Source: Oenanthe sinensis (Eukaryota; Streptophyta; Magnoliopsida; Apiales; Apiaceae). From it: a stretch of DNA of 64,000 nucleotides. Within the stretch, counting starts at the first letter, position 1. Every line of letters begins with the position of its first letter. Below the pieces are notes generated by a model. That model saw only the letters and a list, made by a program, of their open reading frames with translations. It ran no database searches and had not been told where the DNA came from. The translations under genes were made by a program, and so were the position numbers. Shown here piece by piece: positions 25,001 through 36,799 of this stretch. The DNA lies in assembly GCA_028671895.1 (NCBI GenBank), contig JAPMAC010000209.1:23644501-23708500 (forward strand), read 5' to 3'.

Positions 25001-26150
25001 CTTTACTTTCCTGCCATTCTCCGTTTGAATCCTTCAACTTCGTGAGCTGATTTTGTTTTCTCCTTCCAGTCGCATACCTGTGAAAAAATTTTGTATTTTG
25101 ATCTCCCTCCCGGAGCCAAAACTGTTTTGATCGTTGTTTCCAGTACACCTCCTGCTTCTCCAACAACCTCAGATACTGACCTCGAGCTTCATCATACTTT
25201 TTAACTCCATACATATCTCTTCTTGATCTGAATTTCTGCATATCTGTTCTACACCTCTTAATCTGTAACCGCATCTCTTGAACTATCCCTCCTCCCCACT
25301 CTTCTAACTTCAAACTTACATACGCCATTTTTTCCATGATATTCCACTCGTTAGCCTCACTCCAACTATCCTGCACAATCTTTAAACATTGATCTTCCCT
25401 AATCCAACAGTTCTCAAACCGAAACCTTTTTACTCGTGGCACATACACCATTTTATTTAAATCCAAAAACAAAGGGAGATGATCAGAGGTAGATATCTCT
25501 AAAACTTTTACCTCTGCACGTGGAAACATAACTTGCCAATCAGTAGTTGCCAATCCCCTGTCCAACCTTATTTGCATCCAACTAGAAGTCCCCTTTGATT
25601 TTTCCCAGGTAAATTCACTCTCAGTGAAACCTAAATCAATCAAACCACATTCATTCACCGCATTCTTAAATCCCTCCATCAGCCTTCGAGGTTTTGGTCT
25701 TCCCCCAGATTTTTCATGATAAAACATAATATCATTAAAGTCCCCGAGTATGCACCATGGTAATGTAGACTCTCCTGATAACCTTCTCAAGAACTCCCAC
25801 GACTCTTGCCTTTTCTGTCTTTCTGGGCAACCGTAAAACCCCGTGTACCTCCATCGTCCTACTTGCTCACAAACTACTTCATAATCTATATAATGATTAC
25901 AACTTCCTTTTATTTCTACTCCTCTCTCGTTTTTCCAAATAAGAGTCAGCCCACCTCCATGATTCTGAGCTTCGACTACAAAACATCCTGCATAATGCAT
26001 TGCCTTACATATAGTTTCAATTTTATTTCTTTTTACTAATATTTCTGACAAAAAAATAATACTTGGCCTAAGCTGTTTGACGATTTCCTTAAGAAATCGA
26101 ACTGCTCGTGGATTGGCCATTCCACGACAGTTCCACGATAAGCAACTCAT
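22092..26150 (-). pseudogene. LINE ORF2: endonuclease, reverse transcriptase, RNase H
   Basis: One continuous frame of about 1353 codons contains three in-frame stops. The APE endonuclease comes first (LSWNCRGMANPRAVRFLKE, with CILGDFNDIM and the STSDHLPLFLDL block). The reverse transcriptase follows: PDKSPGIDGLNPCFFQTYW, LIPKI, RPISLCNV, FKIDVSKAYDR, then GIRQGDPMSPYLYILCAEGL and the catalytic LLFADDSYFF. A zinc-ribbon-like CSWC...H...C region and a plant RNase H domain (VKVNTDAALF, ALGLKEAL, VFETDAKELVEA) end it. The stops are TGA at 24393-24395 (normally tryptophan after the RLE of the AYDRLEW motif), TGA at 23370-23372 (glycine position in RIGDG) and TGA at about 23236 (tryptophan position). 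All three are single-base changes; no frameshift was found in ORF2. Confidence 0.95.
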
Positions 26151-27338
26151 AATTCCAGGCGGGCCTGGGCTCCAGGACCCGCCACCAACGAGTTTTTTGG
26201 ATCGGTAACTTCTATTAGTTTCTTTGCTTCCTCATAACTTGGCCCATCTGTTTGCATTAAAGTTGGTCCAGATTGCATCTTTGTTAGGCCCATGTCCACT
26301 CTTTTCCGTTTTGTATCCAATACTGTATCGACATTTTCAAAATTTTCGCTTAAATTCAAATTGTTTCCTTCCTTATCTATATCCTCCTGATTCCTCGGTG
26401 TAACAACTACTGCAAATTTATCTCCACGTTTCTCTCTAATTACTCCCTCAAACTCCTGAAATCGTGCCACCTCTATCGAGCTGTTACCTTCATTCCCCTG
26501 ATTACTCGCACCTCCCCCACCTTCCGACCATCTTCCTCCTCCACCTGCATTTCTTAGCCACCGTGCTCCCACCCCTTGTTTGCCCCCCCCCCCCCGACCT
26601 TGAGCCCTAAGCCAAGTACCATATGCACGTTCTACTTCTTTCTCTGGATGCGCGTAAATAACATTACAATCCCTCTCTGTATGTCCTATAACACCACAGA
26701 CAAAACAGAAATTTCTGAGTCTTTCATATTTGAAATTCACCCAACTCCAAGCTCCTCCTTCACGTTTGATTTTCATACGCCTCTTTAATGGTTTCTGTAT
26801 ATCCATCTTCACTCGAACTCTGACATATTGTTTCCATGTGCTATCGAAATTTGCAGGATCAGACTTCACGTGTTTTCCCACAAAGTTGCCAATGCTTACC
26901 AGAATACTTTCAGATATGATGCCTTTGGGAATATCATGAATCTGTACCCAAATGTCCATTTCATTGAGACTTACCTGACTTGGATCTTCATCTTTCTGCA
27001 TCGCATGGTAAACTAACATGTTCTGTTCAAACGACCATGGTCCCCCTTCAATTACTTTACGTAAATCCAAAATGTGGTAAAAAAACAAACGAGTACCTAT
27101 ACCCTCCTATATCATACACCTCCATTCCCTCTTTGGGCCTCCATAACGAAGCTAAAACATTCTGCATCGCCTGAAAGTTTATATTCTTCTCACTTAAAAA
27201 TCGCCCCACAAGGACAAAGTTATCATTCTTCTCCTGTTCTTTTGTAGCCCCAACAATTATGCCAATATCTCCCTCCTCCTCCTCTTCAATGGTTAATCTA
27301 TCGTAAAGTTTCTCCAGATTTGATTGCCCCGACTCCAT
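26147..27338 (-). pseudogene. LINE ORF1: RNA-binding protein with CCHC knuckle
   Basis: The frame from 27338 (MESGQSNLEKLYDRLTIEEE) is a DUF4283-type N-terminal domain found in plant L1 ORF1. It shifts frame in a run of seven T (27079-27085) into MFFYHILDLRKVIEGGPWSF, followed by a CCHC zinc knuckle CFVCGVIGHTERDC (about 26660-26701) and a Gly/Arg-rich then acidic tail. The stop overlaps the ORF2 start as ATGA (26147-26150). ORF1 proteins bind the LINE RNA in a ribonucleoprotein. Apart from the one homopolymer frameshift the gene looks intact. Confidence 0.9.
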
Positions 27339-27560
27339 AACTATGATATTTGTATATGATATTATTGAAATAGTATATGCTTATAATGAATGAAAGACAA
27401 AACTGATAGAATGATGATTAATAAACTTGTCATTATAGACAAGGCAACTCTGATTTCCAGAGAGAAAAAAGTTCATAACCGACTTGAAAAATAAGAGGAT
27501 TTGTTTATTTGATTTCAAGTAAAAGACAAAGTGGCCTTTAAAGATACATTTACATCTGTC

Positions 27561-28030
27561 ATCTTGGCTTTCAACTTAATTGCAAGTGTTTTGAAAGGTC
27601 CACACGAGTTAATTATTAAAGAAGACTCTCCAGAGTTAATTATTGAAAAAGGTCCTCCGGGATTAATTATTAATGAAGGCTCTCCGGGATTAATTGTTGA
27701 AGACTCTTATTTTGTACTTCACGAGTTATCCTCGACGGGGAGGTACGGGATACTACTTGCCTCAACTTGGAAGATCTTTTCCTTATAATCGGGGTGTCCT
27801 CGTCTGGGCACTTAGGACGCGTCCTGCATTCAAGGAGGATCTAGTACTAGTCTTCAGCCAAGAATTCTCGGAAGTAGCTGTAATGAATCGGCTTAACCTC
27901 ACGGATTCCGAGTCAATGTTGAATTCATGAAGTTCTTGAGTTTTATACTAGGTTAAGACCATCCAAACAAGGATACATAGGCACATTGTCAGAGGTTCGA
28001 AGTTGGGGAGCTCAAGGAGAACAACTGTAA
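27561..28030 (+). other. Repeat-derived sequence with 27-bp tandem units
   Basis: The open frame 27531-27788 contains four 27-bp tandem units (27606-27707), each giving a nine-residue peptide of the type ELIIKEDSP. Together with 21945-22047 this was one stretch before the LINE inserted. It looks like part of an LTR or other repeat, but I cannot name the family and do not call it a gene. Confidence 0.5.
27606..27707 (+). repeat. 27-bp tandem repeat, 4 copies
   Basis: Units begin (G/C)A(G)TTAATTATT and end in CTCTCC(A/G)-like text; the fourth is partial. The copy length preserves the reading frame. Confidence 0.85.
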
Positions 28031-31000
28031 TTTTTATTTAATTAAATTTTGATTAAAAATTATATAAATTATTTAATTAAAAAATATTTAAAAATTATAT
28101 CATTAGAAAATACATTTAATTTACTTTAGGTTATAATTTTTTAAAAATTTTAATATTCAATCAAATTTAATCAGTTTGATTATATATAAGGCAAACAACA
28201 TTATAATTAATTTGAGACGGATCTTTTTCAAAATAAAACGTTTATGCTAACAATAGAAGGACTAGAAATTGTAGTGTAATGAAATACATATAACAAACAA
28301 TATTTTTAAAATTAATATTTTATCAATTTTATAATGTTAAAACTAACTAAAATTATTTTTTAATGTTTTTTAGCCAACCAAATCGTCAAAATCGTCGTCG
28401 TTCACTTCGTTTCCGAATTTCAGATTTATAATTATAGTTTTAAATGTTTTTTCTCAGCCATACAAAATTTTATTATTTAAATTTTTGAAGACATCTGTAC
28501 ATTACTTCCGGTTAAATTATAATTTTTTCTTTAATAAAAACCATCTTATTATAAATATTATATTTTGATATAATTTATTTTTAAAAATTATTTTTTATCA
28601 AAAAAATAATAATAGTGGGTTTTCTTTTGGCAATCAAGTATGACTTGTTGCTTCCTCGGATAACCATATATCCGTTGTTCAAATGTTGGGGGGAATCGGT
28701 CTATAGTTGAGCAATCATATATTTTCAAAAAAATTCGCGGATATCATAAAACATTAGCTAATCCTGTAGAAGTGCGGATAGATAACGAGACTCTCCTAAA
28801 TTTACAAAAATTTTACATTTTAATACTATCAACAAAAAGACGTCGAATTGTCAGGAACCGGACCCATGTTATATATTCTGGTAAAAAATGTAGGGCTGCT
28901 CCTTATTGTATCCATTGAATGAGGTGAAGTAGCACGTGGATATATGCTATCATGATGAATGTACGCGCTTTCATTATCCTTTAGACTTTTTACTTTATTA
29001 AAATAACTTCATTATTTATAAATATAAAATAGCTTTTCATTTATAAATTTATTATATATAATTTATAATATAAAACCTTTAATAAGATTCTAATAAAATA
29101 GTAAAAGTAAACTTTAAATGAGATACTACACATTTATAAGGAATCAAATTGTAAAATTTTAAATAAGTTTAAAAAATAAATAAATATTTTATACTTTCAG
29201 AATTTACCTTATAAATTACTTACAATTATTATAGAATTAATCAAATAATGACTTAAAATCACTTGTTAGAGAAAACAAGCAGGATCATGAGTAGACTTGT
29301 GAATGGGAATGGATAGATGTTTGGATTTAATTTGTTCAATTTTATTTTTTTTAAAGTATAAATCATATTGAAATAATTTAATTCAATCCATTAAAAGTGA
29401 ATATGGAATTTACTTTTTCTAATAGGATAAAAATGTGAGAACTCTTGTTAAATCTCAGAGTTATTTTTAAAATCGGTTAAATTTCTGATCTGTATCACGC
29501 ATAATTAGATAGTATACTAGTTCAAATATCTTGAAAATATTATAATTTGTTAGTGCTTAGTTATAGTATCATATCTTATTATATATTATATATTAATTAA
29601 AAGTCTCTGCATGTTTTAATGTAGGATTCGGTGTTACGAATCCACTTAAATTCTTGGCGTTCTCTTCTGATCAAATATATAACTTGTAAGTCCAGACTTT
29701 ACCTTTCTAATTATAGTAAATAAATACCAGCTAAGTACATGCCCCAACCTCCGGACATTTATGGGATAATACTATTCGTAGCCCAATATCTGGCAATATG
29801 ACGCACTAAACTTTCATATGTCGAAAGTAGGGATAATCACGCTTTGGGTAAAACCGCATAATCCACATAAACTAATTCGATTTGATTTCGATCTGAACGA
29901 TTCCAGTTTAGCTACTTAAAAAAATTGCATGTCGTTATATTCAAATTATATGAACCACAAAATAAAGTGTAAATACAAAATTATAATATAAACGGTTATT
30001 AAAAAATAATAAATAATTGGCTAACAAATTGATAAACTTTATAATTGAACTATTTTTCTGCAAAAAAAATAAATTATAAATTAGACAATCAAAATACAAT
30101 TAAGTATTATTTTACTAACGTTCGTTAAAAAAATTTGGCGGAATGCAATCAAATATTAAAAAATAAATAAATTGCCCATCAAATTGATAAATTTTATAAT
30201 TGAGTCATTTTTCTGTAAAAATATTATGGTTCAGACCATCAAAGTGCAATAAAGTCATAATTATTTAATTCTAATTAAGACTTAAAATATAATTCCTTAC
30301 AAATTGGGTGATTTTCTAGGAACATTGTGTGTTTTACTTTTCAAATTTATAGTTACAAGAAAAAAATTATAAATGAGGAGTATCAAAGCTTACAAGCGGA
30401 GAGGACATTAGAAGGATTCACAATGGAATGTAGTTCCAAATCCAACCTCTAGAGACCGTGGGAAAAAAACGATAGAAAAAGGTAATGAAAATGAATGGAT
30501 TGGAGCTCTATATAACCAACCATTCAGATTTCTATAGGGACTGTGGTCCTTTATCTTAAATGGACCCACTCCCACATGATATCGCCATATCGGGTTTATA
30601 CAAAAAAAAAAAAAAAAAAAGGCCACATGATTACATGTCCAACTTGACTACAATGCACACACCAAGTTCTGAAGTATTTATTAGAAGAAAAAAAATCTGA
30701 AGTATTTATCCTCAACCTTTAAAACCAAGTACTACTATGTGTATTTTTTTGAATAATTTATTTATAACCTTACAAATCAGCTTACGTTTTAACAAATCCC
30801 GGAATGAGCGATAATCGAACCATAACATTGGACAACAAAATCCAAGGAATACAATTGATTAGCACAAATGAAAAAGAAAAGGGGATATGCTTGGTTGGTC
30901 TCAATTTTAGCAGGTGGGTCATAAGCTATTGGGCTACTACTTATTGGCCCAACCTAAAGCTAGGTTGGTAAACTATAAGAAAATATATCGCAACATCTCG

Positions 31001-31600
31001 TCCCCGATGCTATTGTTTAAAACATCCCCCAACTTATTATACTTGCAATGTGATTTAATACTCGAGTAATATAAAAGTTATACTCCTAAATTTGAACTCA
31101 TATATTACCAAATTTAACATTAAAAGAAATTTTCTTATACTTTAAAAGTTAATTTTATTGTTAAAATTACTTAAGTAATAAAGTTATTTGAATAAAAAAA
31201 TAAACTTAATCTAGTCAGGTACATGGATAATGTTAAAATTCATAAAAAATAATTGAAGCACGTCATTCTGTTGTATTAATTGATTTCATCTATCACCAAT
31301 GCTTAATCACAAATATATCTAAAAAGGCTAATGCAACTCATTTACGGCTTAAGTGATGATTAAAATGCAATCATAAATTTTATTAATCGACATGATTATG
31401 TTTCAAAAAAAATAAAATAATCGACAGGATTATATGATAAGAATACAAGAAAACATGAGATTTGAGAAGCTGTAAGAACTGATACACTGATAACTGAAGC
31501 AATATTTCATTTCACAGAAACTTGAACTACAACTGCTAGAAATGCAAAGACAAACCAACAATTAATCTACGAAACGACAATCTACACAGGACCTAATTCT
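28031..31600. other. A+T-rich intergenic, no gene
   Basis: No supported gene in about 3.5 kb. It contains a diverged direct duplication (see 30000-30250), a poly-A run at 30601-30620, and short stretches that look like old transposon debris. A 72-codon minus frame at 30408-30626 is an artefact of the poly-A run. Confidence 0.6.
30000..30250. repeat. Diverged ~150-bp tandem duplication
   Basis: The phrase ACAAATTGATAAACTTTATA then ATTTTTCTGCAAAAA at about 30023-30070 recurs at about 30179-30221 as TCAAATTGATAAATTTTATA then ATTTTTCTGTAAAAA. A linked phrase (GTTCGTTAAAAAAATTTGG, GGAATGCAATCAAA) resembles bases 80-120 of the window, so this is a dispersed repeat with an internal duplication. Confidence 0.65.
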
Positions 31601-31658
31601 ATGTATCCTCCTCGCATACTAATAATAATAATGAGACCTAAATTGATGATTAAAACAT

Positions 31659-32140
31659 TTAATCATCATCCCCGCCTTTGGATGCAGCAGAAGCAGCCTT
31701 CCTCGGCAACAAATTAGCATGAATGTTGGGCATCACACCGCCATTCGCAATCGTAACAGCTCCCAAAAGCTTACTTAACTCCTCATCATTCCTCACCGCC
31801 AATTGAATGTGCCTTGGAACCACCCGTGTCTTCTTGTTGTCTCTCGCTGCGTTCCCAGCCAATTCCAGAACCTACACAACAACAATTCAATATTCAGTCT
31901 GTCTGGCTTATCGTATAAGTAACTTATAAGTTGAAAAATACGTACCTCGGCAGCGAGGTATTCGAGAACAGCAGCGAGGTAGACAGGGGCACCAGCACCC
32001 ACACGCTGAGCATACTTGCCAGCTTTGAGAAACCTAGCGATACGACCCACGGGGAATTGAAGCCCGGCTTTGCTGCTACGAGAAGTGGAAGCTTTCTTCG
32101 ACGCGCTGCTTCCTGCGAGTGACTTTCCTCTTCCGGCCAT
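31659..32140 (-). CDS. Histone H2A (canonical), two exons
   Basis: Exon 1 is 32140-31946 (65 codons, ending ...VLEYLAAE) and exon 2 is 31871-31659, joined across a 74-bp GT/AG intron, giving 135 residues. The protein begins MAGRGKSLAGSSASKKASTS and has the H2A core: KAGLQFPVGRIARFLKAGKY, ERV/QRVGAGAPVYLAAVLE, and then RDNKKTRVVPRHIQLAVRND with EELSKLLGAVTIANGGVMPN and NLLPRKAASAASKGGDDD. The tail lacks the SQEF of H2A.X and the SPKK of H2A.W, so it is a replication-type H2A. The intron position after AAE is the usual one in intron-containing plant H2A genes. The acidic patch residues look normal and no lesion is visible. It forms dimers with H2B in nucleosomes. Confidence 0.97.
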
Positions 32141-32236
32141 TGTGAATGAGGCTGTGAATACGAAGAGATTGAACTGATTTGAGAGATTTGAATTTTGGGA
32201 TTGTGTGGTTGTAGATGAGAGATGGTGTGTGGTTGG

Positions 32237-32358
32237 TTATATAGTAGTGGGGTGTGAGTTGTAGCCAATAGGAGCTCATCACGCGGATCGTCAGTGTAAG
32301 CCGTTAGATGTGTTTGTGTTTGACGGTTGGATGAGAATTTGATAGAGACACGCGGATC
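32237..32358 (-). promoter_or_regulatory. H2A promoter: TATA box and two plant histone octamers
   Basis: About 100 bp upstream of the H2A ATG a TATA element (CTATATAA on the minus strand, 32237-32244) lies below a CCAAT-like motif (GCCAATAGG on the plus strand, 32263-32271). Two copies of the plant histone octamer CGCGGATC are at 32282-32289 and 32351-32358. Octamer motifs drive S-phase expression of plant histone genes. Confidence 0.85.
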
Positions 32359-33062
32359 GATTTGGAATATCTTTTTTGGATTTTACAGTGCATTTTTAGC
32401 GTCGAATTTAATTTTAAGATTTCAGATTCGAGCTCCCCCTTCCCTCCAAGTCCCATTGTCCCATCCACTAAAGCACGTTACAAAAATAAGTTTACAAGTA
32501 TAAAAACATATTATTATAATTAATACTTCATCCGTCACATTTTACGGTATTTGTAATTATTTTTAGTCCAATTGATCAAACTTTAATTGCAAATTACTCT
32601 ACATTTATTATATAATTGAAAATTTTATCAAAATTATATCATTAGAAATTATATATAATTTGTTTAAAATATAATTTTTGCATTCAGAGTATAAATTATA
32701 ATAAAATTAAGTTTACATTCATTTTTGCATCTTATTTTCACTCTAAAGTCCAATTTGTCTGAAATTAAGATATAATATAAAAATAATAATTTGATATTTT
32801 AGGGAATTTTAAAATAAATATATGTATAGGCAATTTCTCAAATAAAAATCATAATTAAATAGAAGCTAGAAACTAACAATAACCCCACATTATTTTAAAC
32901 CTAATTAAATCATTTCCACTCGTTCAGTTTCTCTCGCCACGTCGTTTACCTACATATACAGCTCCGTTTCATGCATGGTACTTAACATATCACATAATAA
33001 AAATGGTACATGAGTTCAATTTCCTTCAACCACGCACACCCAATTCCCAATTTTGACGTATG
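32359..33062. other. Intergenic, with an extra MULE-end sequence
   Basis: A+T-rich. Near 32960-33030 it contains GCTCCGTTTCATGCATGGTA, matching the right end of the large MULE, followed by diverged terminal-repeat sequence. This lies outside the MULE target duplication. Confidence 0.65.
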
Positions 33063-33071
33063 CGTACAAAG

Positions 33072-33180
33072 GGCTCCGTTTCATAGTTGGTACAGGGACC
33101 AAGTTCGTATATCAAAAATGACACAGACGTTCAAAAGCTTTCACAAGTGGTATACCTTATTCCCATTTTTGGCGAACATA
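33072..33180 (+). repeat. MULE left terminal inverted repeat
   Basis: Reads GGCTCCGTTTCATAGTTGGT at its tip and ends at TTTTTGGCGAACATA. It matches the complement of 59287-59395 with scattered differences. It is preceded by the 9-bp target duplication. Confidence 0.92.
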
Positions 33181-33352
33181 GTTGGTTATGATGAAAACAT
33201 TGAAAATAAAAAATATAGAGATGTACGCCATTGTACATGGCGAACACTGTACACATCGTATAAGTTGTGTTCACCATAGAAGATGGCGAACAGTGCTATA
33301 TATGTAAAATTCTCGTCCTGTTGTGTACAAATTTAGAGATGGCGAACAGTGA
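33171..33352 (+). repeat. Subterminal GGCGAACA repeats, left end
   Basis: Copies of TGGCGAACA(C/G)TG occur at about 33170, 33237, 33283 and 33338, with one inverted partial copy (GTACGCCATTGTACATGGCG). They mirror GTTCGCCATTG units at the right end and are candidate transposase-binding sites, by analogy with subterminal repeats of other DNA transposons. Confidence 0.75.
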
Positions 33353-33416
33353 AATGATTTTTAAAATTTCTCCTCTAGTGTACGTCATTCACAGTAGTGC
33401 ACCTTATCTTATCCAC

Positions 33417-33530
33417 ACATTTCAAAGCCAGCTCTCCCTATCCACACATTTCAAAGCCAGCTGTCCTTATATAATACAGCACCCACTTCATTTCATTTCT
33501 TCACAGCTGCAAAATTTAACAAGCAAGGTA
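33417..33530 (+). promoter_or_regulatory. MULE transposase promoter and leader intron donor
   Basis: Two direct copies of TATCCACACATTTCAAAGCC (from 33411 and 33436) precede a TATA-like TATATAATACAGC (about 33468). A leader ends AAGCAAG with donor GTACGT at 33528. A matching acceptor, ATATAG, ends at 33929, five bases before the transposase ATG, implying a ~400-bp intron in the 5' untranslated region. Confidence 0.65.
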
Positions 33531-33933
33531 CGTCTTATCTTCTTCGATCTCTTTATATCTTGTATAATATTTGTTTAATTTTATAAAACAATTTATAAGT
33601 TATATTCGATACTTTGTAATGGTTTTCTGTCATTTCTGTCTTTGTGCTCTATCTGTATTATCACGTACTGCAAATGTTGTGTTAATTGAAATGTTAAATA
33701 TAAATAATCCATAATTCGACTAAGATTGAGATGAAAATGTGTATACATTAAATAATCAGACTAATTTTGGATTGAACAAATCTGTTAGTGATATAAATTG
33801 TTAGTAATATAATTTGTTAGTTTGTTAATAATAATTTGTTAAAGATTTATTAATATATGTTTAGTTATAAGATTTATTTATTAATATATGTTTGTTAATA
33901 AATAATTTTAAAAATTGTTTAAAATATAGGATA

Positions 33934-36799
33934 ATGGAAGATCTGGTGAATGTAATTTTTTTCTGGGGTGGTGAAATAATTCGACGGGATGAGGATATAA
34001 GATATTTTATAGATCCTCAAAAAATGCAGTATATTAAATGGGGAACCTCTTATGATGAGTTGAAGGAGATTGTGTATCGAAATATGCAGATTAGTAGTTC
34101 ACATTGGAATGTGAAGATGAGGTTTAAATATCCTCAATTAGGTCTTGGTAATGTAGTTTGTGGATATTACATTGGTGGTGTTAATTGCGATGATGATGTG
34201 AGGAGGATGCTGAGTGTTCCTAGGCAGATGCAGATGGGGATGGGTGATGTATCTTTATTTGTGGATGCTGAAAAAATAATACTAGATGATGTGTTTTCAT
34301 ATGATCAGGGCGGTTACTCACAGCCTAGCCAACCCACACAATCAAGTTACGAGACAATGTATGATAGGAGTGGGTTGCCAGATTATGGTATGGCGGGTTG
34401 GTCAGATTATTATTTTAGTGGGGGAGGTAACAGTGAGCCGTATGTTGGCGGATCTAGTAGTCATGCATTTGAGGAATATGGTGGTGGTTCAAGTAGTCAT
34501 CAATTTGAGGAGTATGATGATGGTTCAAGCAGGAATGTGTTCAGCACTAATAAAGATGGAGCTGGACATTTTTATGGACACAATGCTGGTGTGATCTTGT
34601 CTCCCCCACGTGATCCATTTACATCGACGGCTGGTAGAAATTTGGCCCTCATCAATGAAAATGAAGAATATGAGCAGTATAGTTCTAGTGGTGAGGATTT
34701 TTTAGAAGATGACAACGAAGATGACTCAGACGATGAGGTCGATTTGGGACTGAATTTGAGAGGTATTGAGCAAGAAGACCATGGTCCAATGACAGGACCC
34801 CATGTTCCAATGGCAGCCTTCTTTCAGAATGATGAGTATACACCAATTACAGTGACGAATCCGGGTGAGATGTTGACTGTTTTTGATACTCGAAATGCAA
34901 ATTTCACAGTGGGAACATTATTCCGTGACAAGGATACATTAGTTGCAGCAGTAAGAGAGGTTCACATCAACAGTGACAGGAATTATAAAGTTGTGAGGAG
35001 TAATCGTACTCAGTTCATTGCAAAGTGTGAATTGAGTGACGACTGTCCTTGGAGGTTGCGAGCTGCTTTGATGAAGAAGCATGGACTGTGGGAAATCACA
35101 AAGGTCAGAGAAATGCACACATGCGTTAACAACGAGCCGTTGCAGGATCACCGCAGGATCTCAGCAAAATTAATTTCAAGATTTGTGAAACCCCATGTAA
35201 GTTTTATAAATTACTAATATTCGTTAATTTTTTAGTACAGATATACTAGTTGTGTTGATTTGATCTTATTAAATCATGTAACAGGTGATGGAGAGGCCAA
35301 ATTTGTCAATCATGACTGTTATGACCATGGTAAACGATGAATACCACCATCGTGTTAGTTACTTAAGAGCATGGAGGGGAAAACAGGCAGCAATTGAGGA
35401 GGTCTATGATAAATGGAGCATGACATATTTTGCTCTCCCTATGTTCTTGACGGCTTTGGTACATGCTAATCCAGGCAGTTTAGTTAAGATTGTTGTTGTC
35501 CCTCGTGAAACAGTCCAGCACACTTCTGTATGCAAGAGAATATTTTGGTGTCTGAAAGCAATGAAGGATGGTTGGCAGCATGCACGTCCCGTAATTTCAA
35601 TAGATGGAACATTTTTGAAGGGTAGGTACAAGGGAAAACTCCTTATTGCCATGGGAGTTGATTCGAACAATCATCAATATCCCATTTGTTATGCCTTGGT
35701 TGAGGAGGAGACATATGAGAACTGGTCTTGGTTTTTGAAGCTGCTCCATAAACATGTTTGCAAGGAAAGACAGGGTGTGTGCATAATATCTGATCGTGCA
35801 CCAAGTATTCTTGCAGCAATGAGGGACATGAGGAATGGATTTACGCAACCGTATGGGATGCATCGGTTCTGCTTGTTCCACGTTAGAAGTAACTTTTCGT
35901 CACACCACCCCGGTGGAGAGTTGAAGAAGTTGATGTGGTTAGCTGGGGTTACCACGCAAGTTAGGAAACATGATGCTTACATGAAAAGAATTGGTCAGAT
36001 ATCTCTTCCCGCATTGTAGTACCTTCAGAACATTCCTGCAGAATTGTGGACCTTGTGTCACGACATTGGTGGAGCTCGATATGGGCAAAGTACCACTAAT
36101 ATAATGGAAGGTTTTAATGGTAACATTAGAATGGCTCGTTTCCTTCCAGTGACGGCGATGATGGAGTATATCTTCTACAGGACTGTGAAGATAGTGAACA
36201 CACAAAGGAACATTGTCGAGGAAAGCATGCAAAAGGGTCAAGAGTTTTGTGGAAGGACGACTACAATGCTAGCAAAAGTTTTGGAGAAAGCTACTGCACA
36301 TAATGTTGAGACCTATAGTCGTCAAATGGGAATCTATCAAGTGATGACACACCGATATCATGTAAAATCAGTGTGGAAAGGTGGTAACAAGCAGAATGTA
36401 GATATTGGTAAACGTACATGCACCTGTGGCAAATGGATGTGTCACCGTTTACCCTGTTCGCATGTTGTTGCAGGTTGTATGGTAAACAACATAAACTGGA
36501 AGCAGTGGATAGGGCCTTATCATTACTCCTCACAGTTGCAGAAGTTGTGGGAACCTATTATATTTCCTTTGGCACTTACCTAGTATTGAAATTATGCATT
36601 GCCCAGGCGTTGGCAAGAATATGGGACGTTAGTAGCTGATGAAACTTTGATGAAGGTGAAGAAGAAAAGAGGTGAGAAGGGACAATCAGTTAGAATCCGA
36701 ACAGAGATGGACGGTCCTAGGATAACGGTCACGTGCAGTCGTTGTAAGCAAGAAGGACATACTAGGCGTAGTGTAAGATGTCCAGAACGTGCAGATTAA
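33934..36799 (+). pseudogene. MuDR/MULE transposase
   Basis: Exon 1 is 33934-35196 and exon 2 starts at 35285 (GT/AG, in phase). The N-terminal ~110 residues (GGEIIRRDEDIRYFIDPQKM) resemble the PB1/ubiquitin-like leader of plant MULE transposases. A Gly/Ser-rich spacer contains duplicated SSSHxFEEY units. The MuDR zinc-binding domain follows (FIAKCELSDDCPWRLRAALM, HTCVNNEPLQDHRRISAKLI). Exon 2 has the MULE DDE core (VISIDGTFLKGRYKGKLLIA, IISDRAPSILAAMRDMR, HRFCLFHVRSNF) and a SWIM zinc finger (CTCGKWMCHRLPCSHVV). The tail has RTEMDGPRITVTCSRCKQEG, a CCHC-type knuckle. Lesions: one in-frame TAG at 36017 (probably CAG originally) and a frame disruption near 36560-36600. The new host element copy therefore probably needs help in trans. 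Confidence 0.93.

Larger units (their letters stand above)
22064..27560 (-). mobile_element. L1-type LINE, near full length
   Basis: The element has ORF1, ORF2, a short 5' leader (27339-27560) and ends in a poly-A tail (T run at 22063-22072 on this strand). The flanking direct repeats ATCTTGGCTTTCAACT at 22048-22063 and 27561-27576 form a 16-17 bp target duplication, typical of target-primed reverse transcription. The 5' end therefore appears complete. Only a handful of lesions disrupt the frames, so insertion was fairly recent, but this copy cannot make ORF2 protein. Confidence 0.95.

Noticed and set aside
30408..30626. 72-codon minus-strand frame beginning with a run of phenylalanine
   Set aside because: Generated by the poly-A run at 30601-30620.
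35404..36533. Several minus-strand frames of 80-100 codons in the transposase region
   Set aside because: They are antisense shadows of the MULE transposase exons.
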